Assembly (NCBI GenBank): GCA_003265685.1
Contig: KZ836105.1
Location: 119,868 to 183,867, forward strand
DNA length: 64,000 nt
From: Piscinibacter caeni
GTDB lineage: Bacteria > Pseudomonadota > Gammaproteobacteria > Burkholderiales > Burkholderiaceae_C
Reading direction: 5' to 3'
The position numbers and the translations under genes are program-made. Within the stretch, counting starts at the first letter, position 1, and each line of letters starts with the position of its first letter. Positions 25,413-35,020 of this stretch are shown in pieces. The notes under the pieces were generated by a model. That model searched no databases, was not told the origin of the DNA, and saw only the letters and a program-made list of their open reading frames with translations.

Positions 25413-26443
25413 GCCCTGCCCCCTTCCGCCACCACAACGCCTGCGCCCTGTGTGGCCGCAGCCACATAGTTGGAACCTGCAATCTGATAGCCGCGCACGT
25501 TCGCGAACATCGGCTCCTTGACCTCCAGCACCTCGTGCGACGCGAACGCGTGCTTGACCGCCTTGCGGAACAGGAAGGCGCCGCCGCCGACAAGGATCAC
25601 GTTGCGCACGTCGTAGGCGGGGCCGATGCGCCGCATCATGGCCGCGACGGCCTGCCGCGCGATGCTCTCGACCATCGGCCTCATCCGCGAGAGCTGATAG
25701 GTCTTCTGGTACACGGTCAACGCCTTGCCGGTCCTCAGCGCGTGGTCGATGCTGTCCAGGCCGGTGTAGGTGGAACCGATCTCCACGCTCACGTCGTCCG
25801 CGATGAGGTTCAGGATGTCCGCCACCCCGCGGTCGACCGAATGGCTGCGCTTGTGCGACAGCTTCATGCCACGCGCCACCAACCAGTCGAAGGTGCGTGA
25901 GCCGGGGTCGATCACCAGGCTTTGCTCGTCCTGCATGGCGAGCACGCGGTCGTGCTGATCCGCGTAGTCGATCAGCGCGCCGTGCGGCTGGGCCATGGCC
26001 AGCGCCTTGCGCACGTTCACCGTCTTGCCACCTCCTACGTCGTGCCGGCCGGTCATCAGCTTTTCGAGCGCGGCCTTGTCGGCGGCGAAGGTCGCCACGG
26101 GCAGGCCGACCACCAGCAGGTCGATATGTTCCACCTTCATCGAGCGCATGGCGCCCCGCGCCAGCGCCAAGTACTCGGGCGTGTCGATGTAGCGATGGTG
26201 GATCTGCGTGGCGCGGAATCCGTCGCCCGCGAGGGCCACGTCTGGGCCGACTTCGTAGAAGACGCTCTTGATGGGAATCGCGAAGGTCCTCCGGCGTTCC
26301 GCACCCAGCGACGCCGACGGGTCGCGCGTGCTGAGGCAGGCGAGTGACGGGAAGCTGGCACAGCGGATCTCAGCGGCCGTCCCGCCCGTCGTGTACTTGG
26401 TGTAGCCGAAGCCGACGTCGATGGCTCTGACGACTGCTGTCAT
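25409..26443 (-). CDS. ParM/StbA-like actin-fold segregation ATPase
   Basis: 344 residues of the actin/Hsp70 ATPase fold. Phosphate 1 loop is A-I-D-V-G-F-G-Y-T-K at 7-16, phosphate 2 is VIDPGSRTFDW around 176-186, adenosine loop is ILVGGGAFLF near 285. This is the plasmid ParM/StbA class, which forms filaments that separate DNA copies. GGAGGAAATCC directly precedes the ATG. It leads a four-gene operon with StbB-like and nuclease-like proteins. Presence in a recombinase-bearing segment implies an island with plasmid ancestry. Confidence 0.88.
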   Translation of the reverse strand: MTAVVRAIDVGFGYTKYTTGGTAAEIRCASFPSLACLSTRDPSASLGAERRRTFAIPIKSVFYEVGPDVALAGDGFRATQIHHRYIDTPEYLALARGAMRSMKVEHIDLLVVGLPVATFAADKAALEKLMTGRHDVGGGKTVNVRKALAMAQPHGALIDYADQHDRVLAMQDEQSLVIDPGSRTFDWLVARGMKLSHKRSHSVDRGVADILNLIADDVSVEIGSTYTGLDSIDHALRTGKALTVYQKTYQLSRMRPMVESIARQAVAAMMRRIGPAYDVRNVILVGGGAFLFRKAVKHAFASHEVLEVKEPMFANVRGYQIAGSNYVAAATQGAGVVVAEGGRA

Positions 26444-27465
26444 GGATTTCCTCCAACAGGATCAGTGAAGACCGCCCAGCATCGGACGACCGATCGCAGG
26501 CTCCCACGCGGAAGTCCGTCGAACCCGCCGCGCTATCGCGATCAGGTCACTCGCGGCGGCGACTGCGGTGGAACGCGGCTCTCGCTGCACTCCCACCTCA
26601 CCGCCGCCGCAACGGCGCTTCCGCAAGTCGATCCACGGTCGCACCCGTCTCGGTCCCGTCAAGTGCCGCAGTCGCGCCAACGCCCCGCCAGACCGTCCTT
26701 TCCCGGTCCGTCGGAGGCAGAGGTAGGAAAAAGGCTTGTCAACCCCTCTCGCTCTGCGAGCCGACCTCGATCACGGCGCGCTTATCGGCACATTTCGACC
26801 TTGAGGTCCGCGTTGCGCTGGCACATGATGGCGGTGCGTCAAGCCGGTAGCTTCCATACCGGGCGCAGCACACAGTGGCCGCGTCGAAGGAAGCCCCATC
26901 AGTTGCGGTGACCTCGGTCGCCGAGGGCCAAGAGCCCCGGATCCACGCGGACTCGATCCGCGAAGTTCACCCATCAGCCGCCATGGCCCCCGAGGCCGTG
27001 GATTGCGGCGTGCCTTCGGGCACCCGCCTCCTTTCCCCTGACGTTCCAGCATCACGCGCCGCGGCCGCCTCGAGCGACCGCGACCCACGGCACACCGGCT
27101 CGACCGGTACCCGCGGGATCTGCGTGAACGGACCGCCCACCGCGTTGGCTGCGGTGGTGCCTTTCGGTCCGGTTGAACGTCCGCGTGCGGCCCCTCGATG
27201 GGCCGACGTACGGGTGACGCCCGCACACCATGCCGCGCCCGCCCTCGGCCCTGCCGAGCTGGCGTCGCGGTCCGCCCCGAGCGGACAGCCACGCGTGTAC
27301 GCACCGTGTGCAAGGCGATCACTTTTACGAAGGCCTGGACGGTGCTGCCGTCCGAACCCAAGGCAACCGCGCGTGGGGACGCGCAACCGACTTGATGCCT
27401 GGCCCGGCACCTGTCGGGTTCTCAGCGGGCCACCCCTTTCGATTCACCGGCACCCGGAGGTCGCC
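26444..27465. other. 1-kb gene-free region between parM and integrase
   Basis: It separates the divergent parM operon and recombinase gene. The recombinase frame is open upstream but without plausible protein. Small hairpins are present: GGACGG/CCGTCC at 27337-27353 and CCCG/CGGG at 27403-27417. A segregation centromere, origin or attachment site would be expected in such a place, but no iterons or clear direct repeats were seen by eye. Confidence 0.4.
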
Positions 27466-28623
27466 ATGCCCCAAATCGATCCGCTCACCGTCGATCTCGA
27501 CACCCTGCCGCTGCAGCCGCAGCGGTGCATGCACGTGCTCGCGCTGATCCTGCGCCGGTACAACTGGCAGCACGCGGTCAAGGCCAAGAACATCGGTCAT
27601 CGCACCGCGCAGTCGCGTGGCCGGCTCTGCGTGTGGGTGTTCCGCTTCCTGCACCACAACCCTGTCAAGGCCTTCAAGCTCGACCCGCGCTCGTTCAGCG
27701 GCCGCCACGCCGACTTCGTGCTGGCGCACTGGTGCGCCGAAGCCAAGGCCGGCCGCCTGGCGCCGGGCACGATCCCGACGTACTACTCGCACCTCAAGAC
27801 CTTCACCCGCTGGATCGGCAAGCCCAAACTGCTCAAGCCCATCCGGGCGTACTTCGACGACCCCGCGCTGTACCGGCGCAGCGGCATCACGACGAACGAC
27901 AAGTCCTGGCGTGCGCTCGGCATCGATGTCGCGTCGGTGATCCACGATGTCGAGGACTACGACGTGCACGCGGCGGCGAGCCTCTGGTTGATGCTCGCCT
28001 TCGGGCTGAGGTTCAAGGAGAGCCTGATGCTGCGGCCGCACGTCGACGTGGCGACCGCGCGACAGGCCAAGGGCGATTCAGGATCGGATGGGGAGGACGG
28101 GAGCGGAACGGTCCAGTACCTCGACACCCACCGCGGCACGAAGGGCGGGCGGCAGCGCTACGTGCCGATCGACGATGCCTTGTGCCGCCATGCCATCACC
28201 TACGCGTGCCACGTCGCCAAGGGCACGCGGGGCAGCGTCGGCGACCCGAACCTGACGCTGGTCCAGGCGCTGCGTCGGTTGCGCTACGTGATGGAGCGCT
28301 TCGGCATCACGAAGCGCGATCTGCGCGTGGTTCCGCATGGCCTGCGGCACCAGTTCGCGGCCAGCCGCTACACCGAGCTGACCGGCTCGCTGCCCCCGGT
28401 TGCCGGCGGCCAGGGCGTCGCGGCGGACGCCGACAACGCCGCGCGGCAACACGTGTCCGCCCTGCTCGGCCATGGTCGGCCGCAGATCACGAACGCGTAT
28501 TTAGGTCAGTCCGCCGTTATGCGCAGCAAGGCGCCAGCCGGCTCGACGCCCGAACTGCCCTCGCCCGCGACCGCCGAACCCGACGCCCCGCCGGTGGTCA
28601 CCCCCTCCACTTCCACGCTCTGA
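27466..28623 (+). CDS. Tyrosine recombinase/integrase (Integrase_1 type)
   Basis: 385 residues. An N-terminal SAM-like core-binding domain precedes the catalytic domain: R182 in FGLRFKESL, Lys in HRGTKGGRQRYVP, H291-G-L-R294-H295, H336 in LLGHGRP and nucleophile Y345 in NAYLG. All residues needed for recombination are present. ATG at 27466 has GGAGG five bases upstream; the much longer upstream open frame has no protein character. It would catalyse integration or resolution of the island. The gene after it follows eight bases downstream. Confidence 0.93.
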   Translation: MPQIDPLTVDLDTLPLQPQRCMHVLALILRRYNWQHAVKAKNIGHRTAQSRGRLCVWVFRFLHHNPVKAFKLDPRSFSGRHADFVLAHWCAEAKAGRLAPGTIPTYYSHLKTFTRWIGKPKLLKPIRAYFDDPALYRRSGITTNDKSWRALGIDVASVIHDVEDYDVHAAASLWLMLAFGLRFKESLMLRPHVDVATARQAKGDSGSDGEDGSGTVQYLDTHRGTKGGRQRYVPIDDALCRHAITYACHVAKGTRGSVGDPNLTLVQALRRLRYVMERFGITKRDLRVVPHGLRHQFAASRYTELTGSLPPVAGGQGVAADADNAARQHVSALLGHGRPQITNAYLGQSAVMRSKAPAGSTPELPSPATAEPDAPPVVTPSTSTL

Positions 28624-28630
28624 GGACACC

Positions 28631-29398
28631 ATGAAGCCCTACAAGCTGCCCTTCAGCCTACCGCCGGCGCTGCCGATGCCGTTCGACGCGGATGCGACCA
28701 TCGCCCCCGGTCTGTTCGCCAAGCCCGCGCTGCCCGTCGTGCGATGCGAGCCCTTGGCCCGCGTCTGGTCCAAGGCGCTGCGCAATGGGGTCGCGGCGGC
28801 GGTCACGCACGACCATGCCCTGTTCGAGCGGCTCCCTGGCCGCCATGATCCGGAGTCGCTGAACGGCATCTACACCGACTCACCGCTGGTGAGTCCCTGG
28901 ACGCCCGCCAACCTGGCGCACCAGTTGCCGCCGATGGAGCGGGCCGGGATTCGCGCCTTGAGTCCCTCGCTGTGGCTGCTCGAATGGGACACGGGCGGCA
29001 GCCTGGTCTGGGAGCTGATCGTGCCCGCCCTGCTTGCCGACCCACCACGCGCGGCGTTCTGGGCCGGGGCGATGGTCACCGCCTTCGGCCATGTCGAAGA
29101 GGATCGCGCGGCCTTCGCCCAGTTCGCCATTGCGGCGATACGCCGGCCGACCGTGGGGCTCGAGCTGGACATCCGCCAGACACCGTTCGGCATCTGGTGC
29201 CCGTGGCTTCCGCGGGCGACGCCAGCGGCTCGCCACGCCGCCAAGCGATGGATGCTCGATCATCTGCTGGGCCTGCTGCGGCACATGAGCGAAGAGATCG
29301 CGCCGTTCGACATCCCTGGCGACCACGACCTGTTCGCCGTGCCGCTGATGCTGGAACCCGTCACGGCCCTGCCACAGCCGGGAGGCGTGCTTCACTAG
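28631..29398 (+). CDS. Hypothetical island protein cotranscribed with the integrase
   Basis: 255 residues, no recognised domain. Many Pro, Trp and hydrophobic residues; segments LSPSLWLLEWDTGGSLVWELIVPALL and FWAGAMVTAFGHVEEDRAAFAQFAI suggest buried helices in a soluble globular protein. No signal peptide. GAGGACACC precedes the ATG, eight bases after the recombinase stop. Convergent with parB. Function unknown; tight linkage suggests an accessory to recombination or maintenance. Confidence 0.75.
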   Translation: MKPYKLPFSLPPALPMPFDADATIAPGLFAKPALPVVRCEPLARVWSKALRNGVAAAVTHDHALFERLPGRHDPESLNGIYTDSPLVSPWTPANLAHQLPPMERAGIRALSPSLWLLEWDTGGSLVWELIVPALLADPPRAAFWAGAMVTAFGHVEEDRAAFAQFAIAAIRRPTVGLELDIRQTPFGIWCPWLPRATPAARHAAKRWMLDHLLGLLRHMSEEIAPFDIPGDHDLFAVPLMLEPVTALPQPGGVLH

Positions 29399-29420
29399 GG
29401 CCTGCCGTCCCGGCCCTCGA

Positions 29421-31460
29421 TCAACGGGCGCCTTCACCGAGGGTTTCCTCGTCGTGTGGCTCACCCCCGGGTTCGGCTTCCGTGTCCCCGCCGTCAAGCC
29501 GCGCGCGACCCGTCTCGGGCCGTTGCGGCTGGGTCCGCAGGCACCGCGGCAGCCAGCCCGTCGCGGCCAGCGCCTGCTCGGCACCCGCCGCAGCGCCGTC
29601 CTTTTTCAGCCCGGCCAACGGCGCGGCGGCGTTGGCGCCCGCGGCCTCGGTCACTGCGGCGAGCGTCGTCGCCTTCGACACATGGTTGAAGTACGAGGCG
29701 GCGCTGGCCTTCCACCAGCGCCGCATGTCGAGCGCCAGCGCCTGGGCCAGCGCGTCCGTGCTCTGGCGTTCGCGCTCGGTGCCCTCGACCCCGGTGACGC
29801 TCGCGGCGACGAGGAAGGTCAGCAGCCCGATCACGGTCGGGCGCTCCTGCGCCAGCAGCCAGGGCAGCAATGCCGCACCGTCGGCGGGCAGTCGCGCGGT
29901 CCACTCGATGCGGGTCTGCTCCATCAGCTTCCAGGCTTCGGCCTCGGCCATGTCCGCGGACTCGCGCCGCAGGCCCTCGTGCGTCTCGCTCGCGCTGACG
30001 GTGAGCGCATCGTCGCCGCCGCGGTAGCGGTGGAAGCCGTCCTTGAGCAGCTTCGCGGCCAGATGGGCTGTCAGCGCAGCCAGGGCCACGTCGGGACGCA
30101 GCAGCAGTTCGGCCTGGATCGCCGCGACGCGGTGCGCGGTCAGGCTGCGCATCAGCTTCTCGGAGTGCACCGCGCGGGCGCCGCCCTTGGGCAGGCTCAC
30201 GAGCGCAGTGCCGGTGGTCGGCTCGCTACTCGTGGCTTGCCTCGCGGCCTGCACGACCGCATCTCGATCCTCCGGCCGGACCAGCCCGCGCTTGACCTCG
30301 ACCGTCCCCCGCGCTCCCACGAACACCACGCAGCCCGCCTGCGCCATCAGGTCCGCCGGAAACGCCGCCAGCGCGTCGTCGATGGCGCTCAGTTCGGCTT
30401 GCAGCCGCTCGTCGTCGGCTTCCAGCGCGGCGTACTCGTTCTCGTCGCCATCGTCGTCGGCGATCGCCTCCATGCGCGCGTGCAGCGTCTCCAGTTCGGC
30501 TTCGAGTTGCTCATGGCGCGCCGCCGCTTCGGCGTTCGGTACGCGGCGCGTGCGGCGCACCTCGCCGTAGCGCACGTAGTCTTCGTAGACATACCGGGCG
30601 CGCACGTCGACCCACTTCCAGCCTTCGGCGGCAACCTCGCGGGCCGGCTGTTGCAGCTTGTCCAGCGCCAGCCGTTCGAGCAGCGCGGCATCTTGCAGGT
30701 AGGCCTTGCCGTCGTCGCTGAACAGGTCGCGCCGCAGGGGACCGCCCGCGTCTTCGTAGGCGGCCACCGTCACGAAGATCGCCACGCCGTCGCGATCCGA
30801 CTCGACCTCGCCCCGGGTCAGCAGCCGGCGCAGTTGATCCGCGCTGCGGTTCCATTCGGGCAACTGCTGCCACAGTTGCTCCTGCCGCGCCGGGTCGTCG
30901 ATCGACGCGAGCACCATCAGGCAGTCCAGCTCGATCCCGCCTTCGCGGAACAGCGTCAGCAGCGCAGGCGACACCGCCGCCAGCTTGAGCCGGCGCTTCA
31001 CGACCTGCGGCGTGACGCCGAAGGCCGCCGCCACGTCCTCGACCGACCGGCCGCCGTCGATGAGCCGGGCGAAGGCGGCAAACTCGTCGGCCGGGTTCAA
31101 GGCCTCGCGCTCGACGTTCTCGATCAGGCTGGCCATCAGCGCCTGCTCGGCCGGCACCACGAGCACCGGCACCGGCTGGTTCTCGGCCCAGCGGCCCTGC
31201 TCCACCAGCAGTGCCATCGCGCGTAGGCGACGCCCGCCGGCGCAGACCTCGTGCACCCCACGCGCGCCGCGAACGACGATCAGGTTGTGCAGCAGGCCCG
31301 CAGCCTCAATGGACGCGGCCAGTTCGGTGAGCGGCAGCGGCGCCGCCGGGGTCTCTGGCCGCGCCTGATAGTGAGGCGAGAGCACGAGTTTGTTGAAGGG
31401 GACGAAGCTGCGAGGTGAAGCCGCGATCACGGCTTCCAGCTCCTGCTTGGAGAGTTTCAT
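29421..31460 (-). CDS. Large ParB/Spo0J-family protein
   Basis: 679 residues, over twice the usual ParB length. The N-terminal ParB/sulfiredoxin-fold domain has VCAGGRRLRAM (GGRR in place of GERR) near 72-82 and LIENVEREALNPADEF near 112-127, followed by a helix-turn-helix (VEDVAAAFGVTPQVVKRRLKL). A coiled-coil of acidic repeats follows near 315-365 (EAELETLHARMEAIADDDGDE). The C-terminal 300 residues are unassigned. Such long ParB proteins are common on ICEs and plasmids. A two-hairpin leader lies at 31461-31513. It may partition DNA or act on CTP-dependent DNA loading. Confidence 0.88.
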   Translation of the reverse strand: MKLSKQELEAVIAASPRSFVPFNKLVLSPHYQARPETPAAPLPLTELAASIEAAGLLHNLIVVRGARGVHEVCAGGRRLRAMALLVEQGRWAENQPVPVLVVPAEQALMASLIENVEREALNPADEFAAFARLIDGGRSVEDVAAAFGVTPQVVKRRLKLAAVSPALLTLFREGGIELDCLMVLASIDDPARQEQLWQQLPEWNRSADQLRRLLTRGEVESDRDGVAIFVTVAAYEDAGGPLRRDLFSDDGKAYLQDAALLERLALDKLQQPAREVAAEGWKWVDVRARYVYEDYVRYGEVRRTRRVPNAEAAARHEQLEAELETLHARMEAIADDDGDENEYAALEADDERLQAELSAIDDALAAFPADLMAQAGCVVFVGARGTVEVKRGLVRPEDRDAVVQAARQATSSEPTTGTALVSLPKGGARAVHSEKLMRSLTAHRVAAIQAELLLRPDVALAALTAHLAAKLLKDGFHRYRGGDDALTVSASETHEGLRRESADMAEAEAWKLMEQTRIEWTARLPADGAALLPWLLAQERPTVIGLLTFLVAASVTGVEGTERERQSTDALAQALALDMRRWWKASAASYFNHVSKATTLAAVTEAAGANAAAPLAGLKKDGAAAGAEQALAATGWLPRCLRTQPQRPETGRARLDGGDTEAEPGGEPHDEETLGEGAR

Positions 31461-31513
31461 GGGGGCTCCTGAATGAGGACGGGAACGACATCGGCCCGTG
31501 GATTCAGGTTCCC
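31461..31513 (-). promoter_or_regulatory. Two-hairpin leader of parB
   Basis: Read on the minus strand, GGGAAC (31513-31508) pairs with GTTCCC (31486-31481); nearer the gene TCCT-CATTC-AGGA (31479-31467) forms a short hairpin that contains part of the AGGAG ribosome site. The GGGAAC/GTTCCC arm is the same as in the leaders at 43658 and 45167. Confidence 0.45.
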
Positions 31514-31685
31514 ATGAAGGATCGCGTCATCAAGGGTCGGAGAGCGCGTGTGCCGAAGCTACGGTTAACACAGAGCAGACCTTCCCGGCCGCTCCTCCCC
31601 GGCCAAAGAAGCGTCTCGTCGAGGGTCTCGCGGTCATGGAAACCACCTTAGGCTTCTCACCCCGCTCCGCGCTCGCGCGGGCGCT

Positions 31686-32888
31686 TCAGCCCAGCTGAGC
31701 GACCAGGAAATCGCGCAGCCGAGGGTCGTCGGTCAGGCCGATGGCGCGCTGCAGTGCCACCTGCCGGCCGGGCGCGCCGGCCAAGCCGAGCACATGGGCG
31801 CGCGCCACCCAGTAGGGCGCGTAGCCGGCGGCCTCAGGCGGCAGTGCGTCCAGCAGCGCCACCGCGGCCGCGGGCTCGCCGGACTCGGCCAGGGCCACGG
31901 CCTGGCCGACGCGCGCCCCGAGGTTGGCGTGGTGCTGCACGAGCACGCCGTACAGCTGTGCGATGGCGCGCCAGGGCGTCTGCCCCGTGGCACGGCGCTG
32001 CGCATGGGCCGACTGGATGGCCGCCTCGATCTGGAAGGGCCCGGGCTGGCGCAGCTTGGCGGCGGTCCACAGCGCCGCCTCGGCATCGCGGATGAGGTCG
32101 TCCCGCCAGTTGGCCGGGTCCTGCGCCGGCAGAGGCACAAAGCGGCCCTCGGCATCGAACTGCGCGGCGCGTCGCGACTCGGCGTGCAGCAGGAGGGCCA
32201 GCAGCCCCCAAGCCTCGGCCTGCGTCGGCAGCAACTGCGCGGCCAGGCGAGCCATGAAGAGGGCTTCCTCGCGCAGGTCGTCAGCGGGGCTGTCTAGCGC
32301 GTGCCGGCCCAGGGTGTAGGCGGCGTAGATGGCCTCCAGCACGGCGGCCAGGCGCGCCGGCAACTCCCGGGCTTCCGGCGCCTCGAAGCGCAGCCCGGCT
32401 TCGCGGATCCTCGCCTTGGCGCGCACCAGGCGCTGGGCCATCGCCGCGGGCGAGACGAGAAAGGCGCTGGCGATGACCTTGGCGTCCAGCCCCAGCACGG
32501 CCTGGAGCATCAGCGGCGCGTGGACGTTGGCCGCGATGGCCGGATGGGCGCAAACGAACATCAGCTGAAGCCGTGCGTCGGGCACGGCTTGGCGCTCGGG
32601 CGCCTCGGGCTCGGCCTCGTCGAGCAAGGCGGTGACGCGCGGGTCCAGCGTCAGCCGAACGTGTCGGGCGTGGTGCAGCAGGCGGCGCTGGGCCGCAGCG
32701 GCCAGCCAGGCCTCGGGCGCGTCGGGCACGCCCTGCTCGGGCCAGTGGCGCAGCGCAGCGGCAAAAGCGTCGGCCAGCGCATCCTCGGCTGCGGCGAGGT
32801 CGCGCCATTGCCAGGCCAGGCGCGCCACGAGGCGGCCGTAGCTCTCACGAGCGACGCGCTCGGCCGCCGCCGCAACGCCGTCGCTCAT
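31686..32888 (-). CDS. ECF42-type RNA polymerase sigma factor (DUF6596)
   Basis: 400 residues. Sigma2 and sigma4 regions occupy about 1-170 (ARLAWQWRDLAAAEDALADAFAAALRHW; VSPAAMAQRLVRAKARIREAGL), followed by the long C-terminal DUF6596/TPR-like extension (AIYAAYTLG, AEAWGLLALLLHAESRRAAQF, AQLYGVLVQHHANLG) that is typical of ECF42 sigma factors. Start and preceding stop overlap (ATGA) with the DGPF protein, its standard partner. Unlike classical ECFs no anti-sigma is linked. It is cargo rather than island backbone. Confidence 0.9.
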   Translation of the reverse strand: MSDGVAAAAERVARESYGRLVARLAWQWRDLAAAEDALADAFAAALRHWPEQGVPDAPEAWLAAAAQRRLLHHARHVRLTLDPRVTALLDEAEPEAPERQAVPDARLQLMFVCAHPAIAANVHAPLMLQAVLGLDAKVIASAFLVSPAAMAQRLVRAKARIREAGLRFEAPEARELPARLAAVLEAIYAAYTLGRHALDSPADDLREEALFMARLAAQLLPTQAEAWGLLALLLHAESRRAAQFDAEGRFVPLPAQDPANWRDDLIRDAEAALWTAAKLRQPGPFQIEAAIQSAHAQRRATGQTPWRAIAQLYGVLVQHHANLGARVGQAVALAESGEPAAAVALLDALPPEAAGYAPYWVARAHVLGLAGAPGRQVALQRAIGLTDDPRLRDFLVAQLG

Positions 32889-33253
32889 GCCGGCGCGTTC
32901 GTCGGCGGCGGCAGCACCGGCCGCACCTCGACGCTGCCGGCCGACGCGCAGGGCGCTCGAGCGGCCCATTCCAGCGCGACGTCCAGGCTGGCCGTCTCGA
33001 CGACAAAGTAGCCGCCCAGGTGCTCGTGGGTGTCGGCGAAGGGGCCGTCCTGCACCTGGCGCTTGCCGCCTGCCACGCGCACGTGGGTGGCGGTGCGCGG
33101 CGCCTGCAGCCCGTTGCCACTGACGACGATGCCACTGCCATGCATGGCGCCGACGTAGGCTTCCCACGCGCCCCAGTAAGCGGGCGCGGCCGCGGGGTCG
33201 TCGCGGCGGGCGACTTCGGCGGTGGTCTCTTTGAAGATAAGCATGAACTGCAT
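32885..33253 (-). CDS. YCII/DGPF-domain protein
   Basis: 122 residues, one YCII-like alpha/beta domain. It begins MQFMLIFKET and has the diagnostic D-G-P-F motif (QDGPFADTHEHLGGYFVVE, about 73-91). DGPF proteins are encoded next to ECF42 sigma factors and are thought to act in the same regulatory circuit. AAGGAGAA lies before the ATG; the frame upstream of it is not considered coding. Translationally coupled to the sigma factor. Confidence 0.9.
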   Translation of the reverse strand: MQFMLIFKETTAEVARRDDPAAAPAYWGAWEAYVGAMHGSGIVVSGNGLQAPRTATHVRVAGGKRQVQDGPFADTHEHLGGYFVVETASLDVALEWAARAPCASAGSVEVRPVLPPPTNAPA

Positions 33254-34025
33254 GGGGTTCTCCTTGGGCGGCCCGCGCACCGTGCGCGTTCCTGACAGGG
33301 TGATGCGCAGCGGGGCGCCCGATCGACAGAGGCGCCAACAATTTTTTCGCGCCCGGCCGCCCTGGGGCCGGATGCGCCGCGGCTTACTCACCCGCCAAGC
33401 GGGTGAGGGCGGCATGGGACCACACCCAGTCGGCCAACAGCTTAACGGGCCGCCCAGGCGGCCGGCCTCGCCGAAGGGATCCACCAGTTCGCCGCGCGCC
33501 AGTTGCTCGTAGACCAGCGGCAGGACCCAGGCGTCCGCACGCAAGGTGCGTCCGTTGTCTTCCTGTCAAACATGCTCCACGAGGTGACGGAACTGACGTT
33601 TGGCGAGCGCCGGTCGGTGGTGGCCTGGGCACTCGGCCCACCGCTTCGCGTGCAGCCGTCGAAGTACCGATCGACACGGGCCCCGGTCGCGCCCGTACCG
33701 CAGGGTCGGGTGCTCCGGCGCAGGGCCGAGGCGCAGATGTTCTCGCTTATCCTGGCAGGCGGTTCCACAAGCAAGTCCGGTTTGGCAATCGGCTGTAACG
33801 GCTAAGGGTCGGCTTGACGCCTTGAACGTCGGCTCCGCGGACACGTCTCGGAGTCGGCGGCGGTGAACGAACCGGCGACCCGGATCGTTGGTTACGCCTG
33901 ACCAAACACTCGACATGAGCGTCGTCGCCGCCAGCGGCGAGATCGGTCCTTAGACCCGCAAGCGCAGTCAGCTGCAACCAGCGCTCGCCAGGACCGGTGT
34001 CGTGCAGCGCACTCGGTTCGGTGCC
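33254..34025. other. Gene-free stretch with a strong hairpin
   Basis: No gene is supported. A perfect 9-bp stem with 3-base loop, CTCACCCGC-CAA-GCGGGTGAG, lies at 33387-33407, 134 bases upstream of the DGPF gene. On the minus strand at 33460-33545 a short frame (LPLVYEQLARGELVDPFG) faintly recalls the end of a LysR effector domain and may be a gene remnant. The rest shows nothing recognisable. Confidence 0.4.
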
Positions 34026-34700
34026 CTACGAGAGGTCCGTCGCCTGCATCGGCGGCAGACACGCCCAGTGCTCATGCTGGATCGGACCGATCCGTCCTGC
34101 CAGCGCCGGATCCTGCAGCGCCACCACCAGCAAGTTGGCCGTCATCAAGGCCATGCCATTGGCGTTCTGCAGCACACCGACGAGTTGCTGAGGCGTGCAG
34201 CCGGCCAGACTCTGCACCACGGGCCGGATGCCGCCATGCACGTACGAGTTCATCGGCTGCCATGTCGCCGCCTTGAAGGCGCCGAGCGTCTGCGCAAGGA
34301 ACGGCGGCGCGGTCTTCGCCAGCGTCTGCAACATCGCGTCGACATTCGACCCCAGAACGGGGTCGGCGAGTTGGCCGGGGGCCATCGGCGCGGCGAAGCG
34401 TTCCAGCCACTCGTCGCTGGCGCCGTGATGGAACCAGATCGCCCGCACCGTCGCCTCGAAGTGCAGGCGTACCAGGGCCAGGGCCGAGGTGTGCATGCCG
34501 GCGCGAATCAGCAGGCGCTGCGCCACCCAGAACTCCACCGCGACGTCGCACGACGCGAGGGTCAGCAGCGCTCGCCGCGACGGCGGGCGACGCGGATGTG
34601 CCAGCAGCGGGGCCAGGTCACCCTCGAAGCGCTCGGACTGCTCGAGCGTGTCAGCCAAGGCTTCGTCAGCGTCGGCGGGTGTTGGCTGGTCCTGGGGCAT
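34026..34700 (-). CDS. DUF6988-like hypothetical protein
   Basis: 224 residues, mostly helical. Conserved-looking parts are VEFWVAQRLLIRAGMHTSALALVRLHFEATVRAIWFHHG and SYVHGGIRPV, similar to a family of uncharacterised proteins found on mobile elements. No membrane or signal sequence. No convincing ribosome site precedes the ATG at 34700. It stands alone between gene-free stretches. Function unknown; defence or regulatory roles are possible but not shown. Confidence 0.7.
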   Translation of the reverse strand: MPQDQPTPADADEALADTLEQSERFEGDLAPLLAHPRRPPSRRALLTLASCDVAVEFWVAQRLLIRAGMHTSALALVRLHFEATVRAIWFHHGASDEWLERFAAPMAPGQLADPVLGSNVDAMLQTLAKTAPPFLAQTLGAFKAATWQPMNSYVHGGIRPVVQSLAGCTPQQLVGVLQNANGMALMTANLLVVALQDPALAGRIGPIQHEHWACLPPMQATDLS

Positions 34701-35020
34701 GCGTCATTGTCGGGCGCGAGCCGCCACCGCGCGGCCCCTGCCAAATCGGGCCTTGGCAGTGGCAACCGGTCGAGACGCGATCGGACCCGCAGGCCTTCGC
34801 GCACAGTGCAAGGGCTACCCGCAGGCGTCAGCCTGCCCAGCCCCGACTTGCGTCGGCGCCGCGGTCGATACCCGCCTTCCAAGCCCCTTCGTGCTCCGCC
34901 TGGAGCCCGATGGCCGCGGCGCACCGACACCGCATCTGACTGATTGATCGCCGCCTCGCGCGGCACCAGAGCCACCCACCCATGCGCCTCCGCATCCGGT
35001 GGGCCATCCATCCACCCTGA
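34701..35020. other. Upstream region of the methylase-helicase gene
   Basis: A 320-base gene-free interval that should contain divergent promoters for the 34026 gene and the large gene at 35078. No clear -35/-10 pair stands out. It ends in the two-hairpin leader described separately. Confidence 0.35.

Noticed and set aside
26875..27465. Upstream extension of the recombinase reading frame (about 197 codons)
   Set aside because: Composition is that of noncoding G/C-rich DNA, no motif is present, and ATG 27466 has an ideal ribosome site.
33384..33677. LysR-type regulator gene
   Set aside because: Only a short stretch resembles the end of a LysR effector domain; no helix-turn-helix or start is present.
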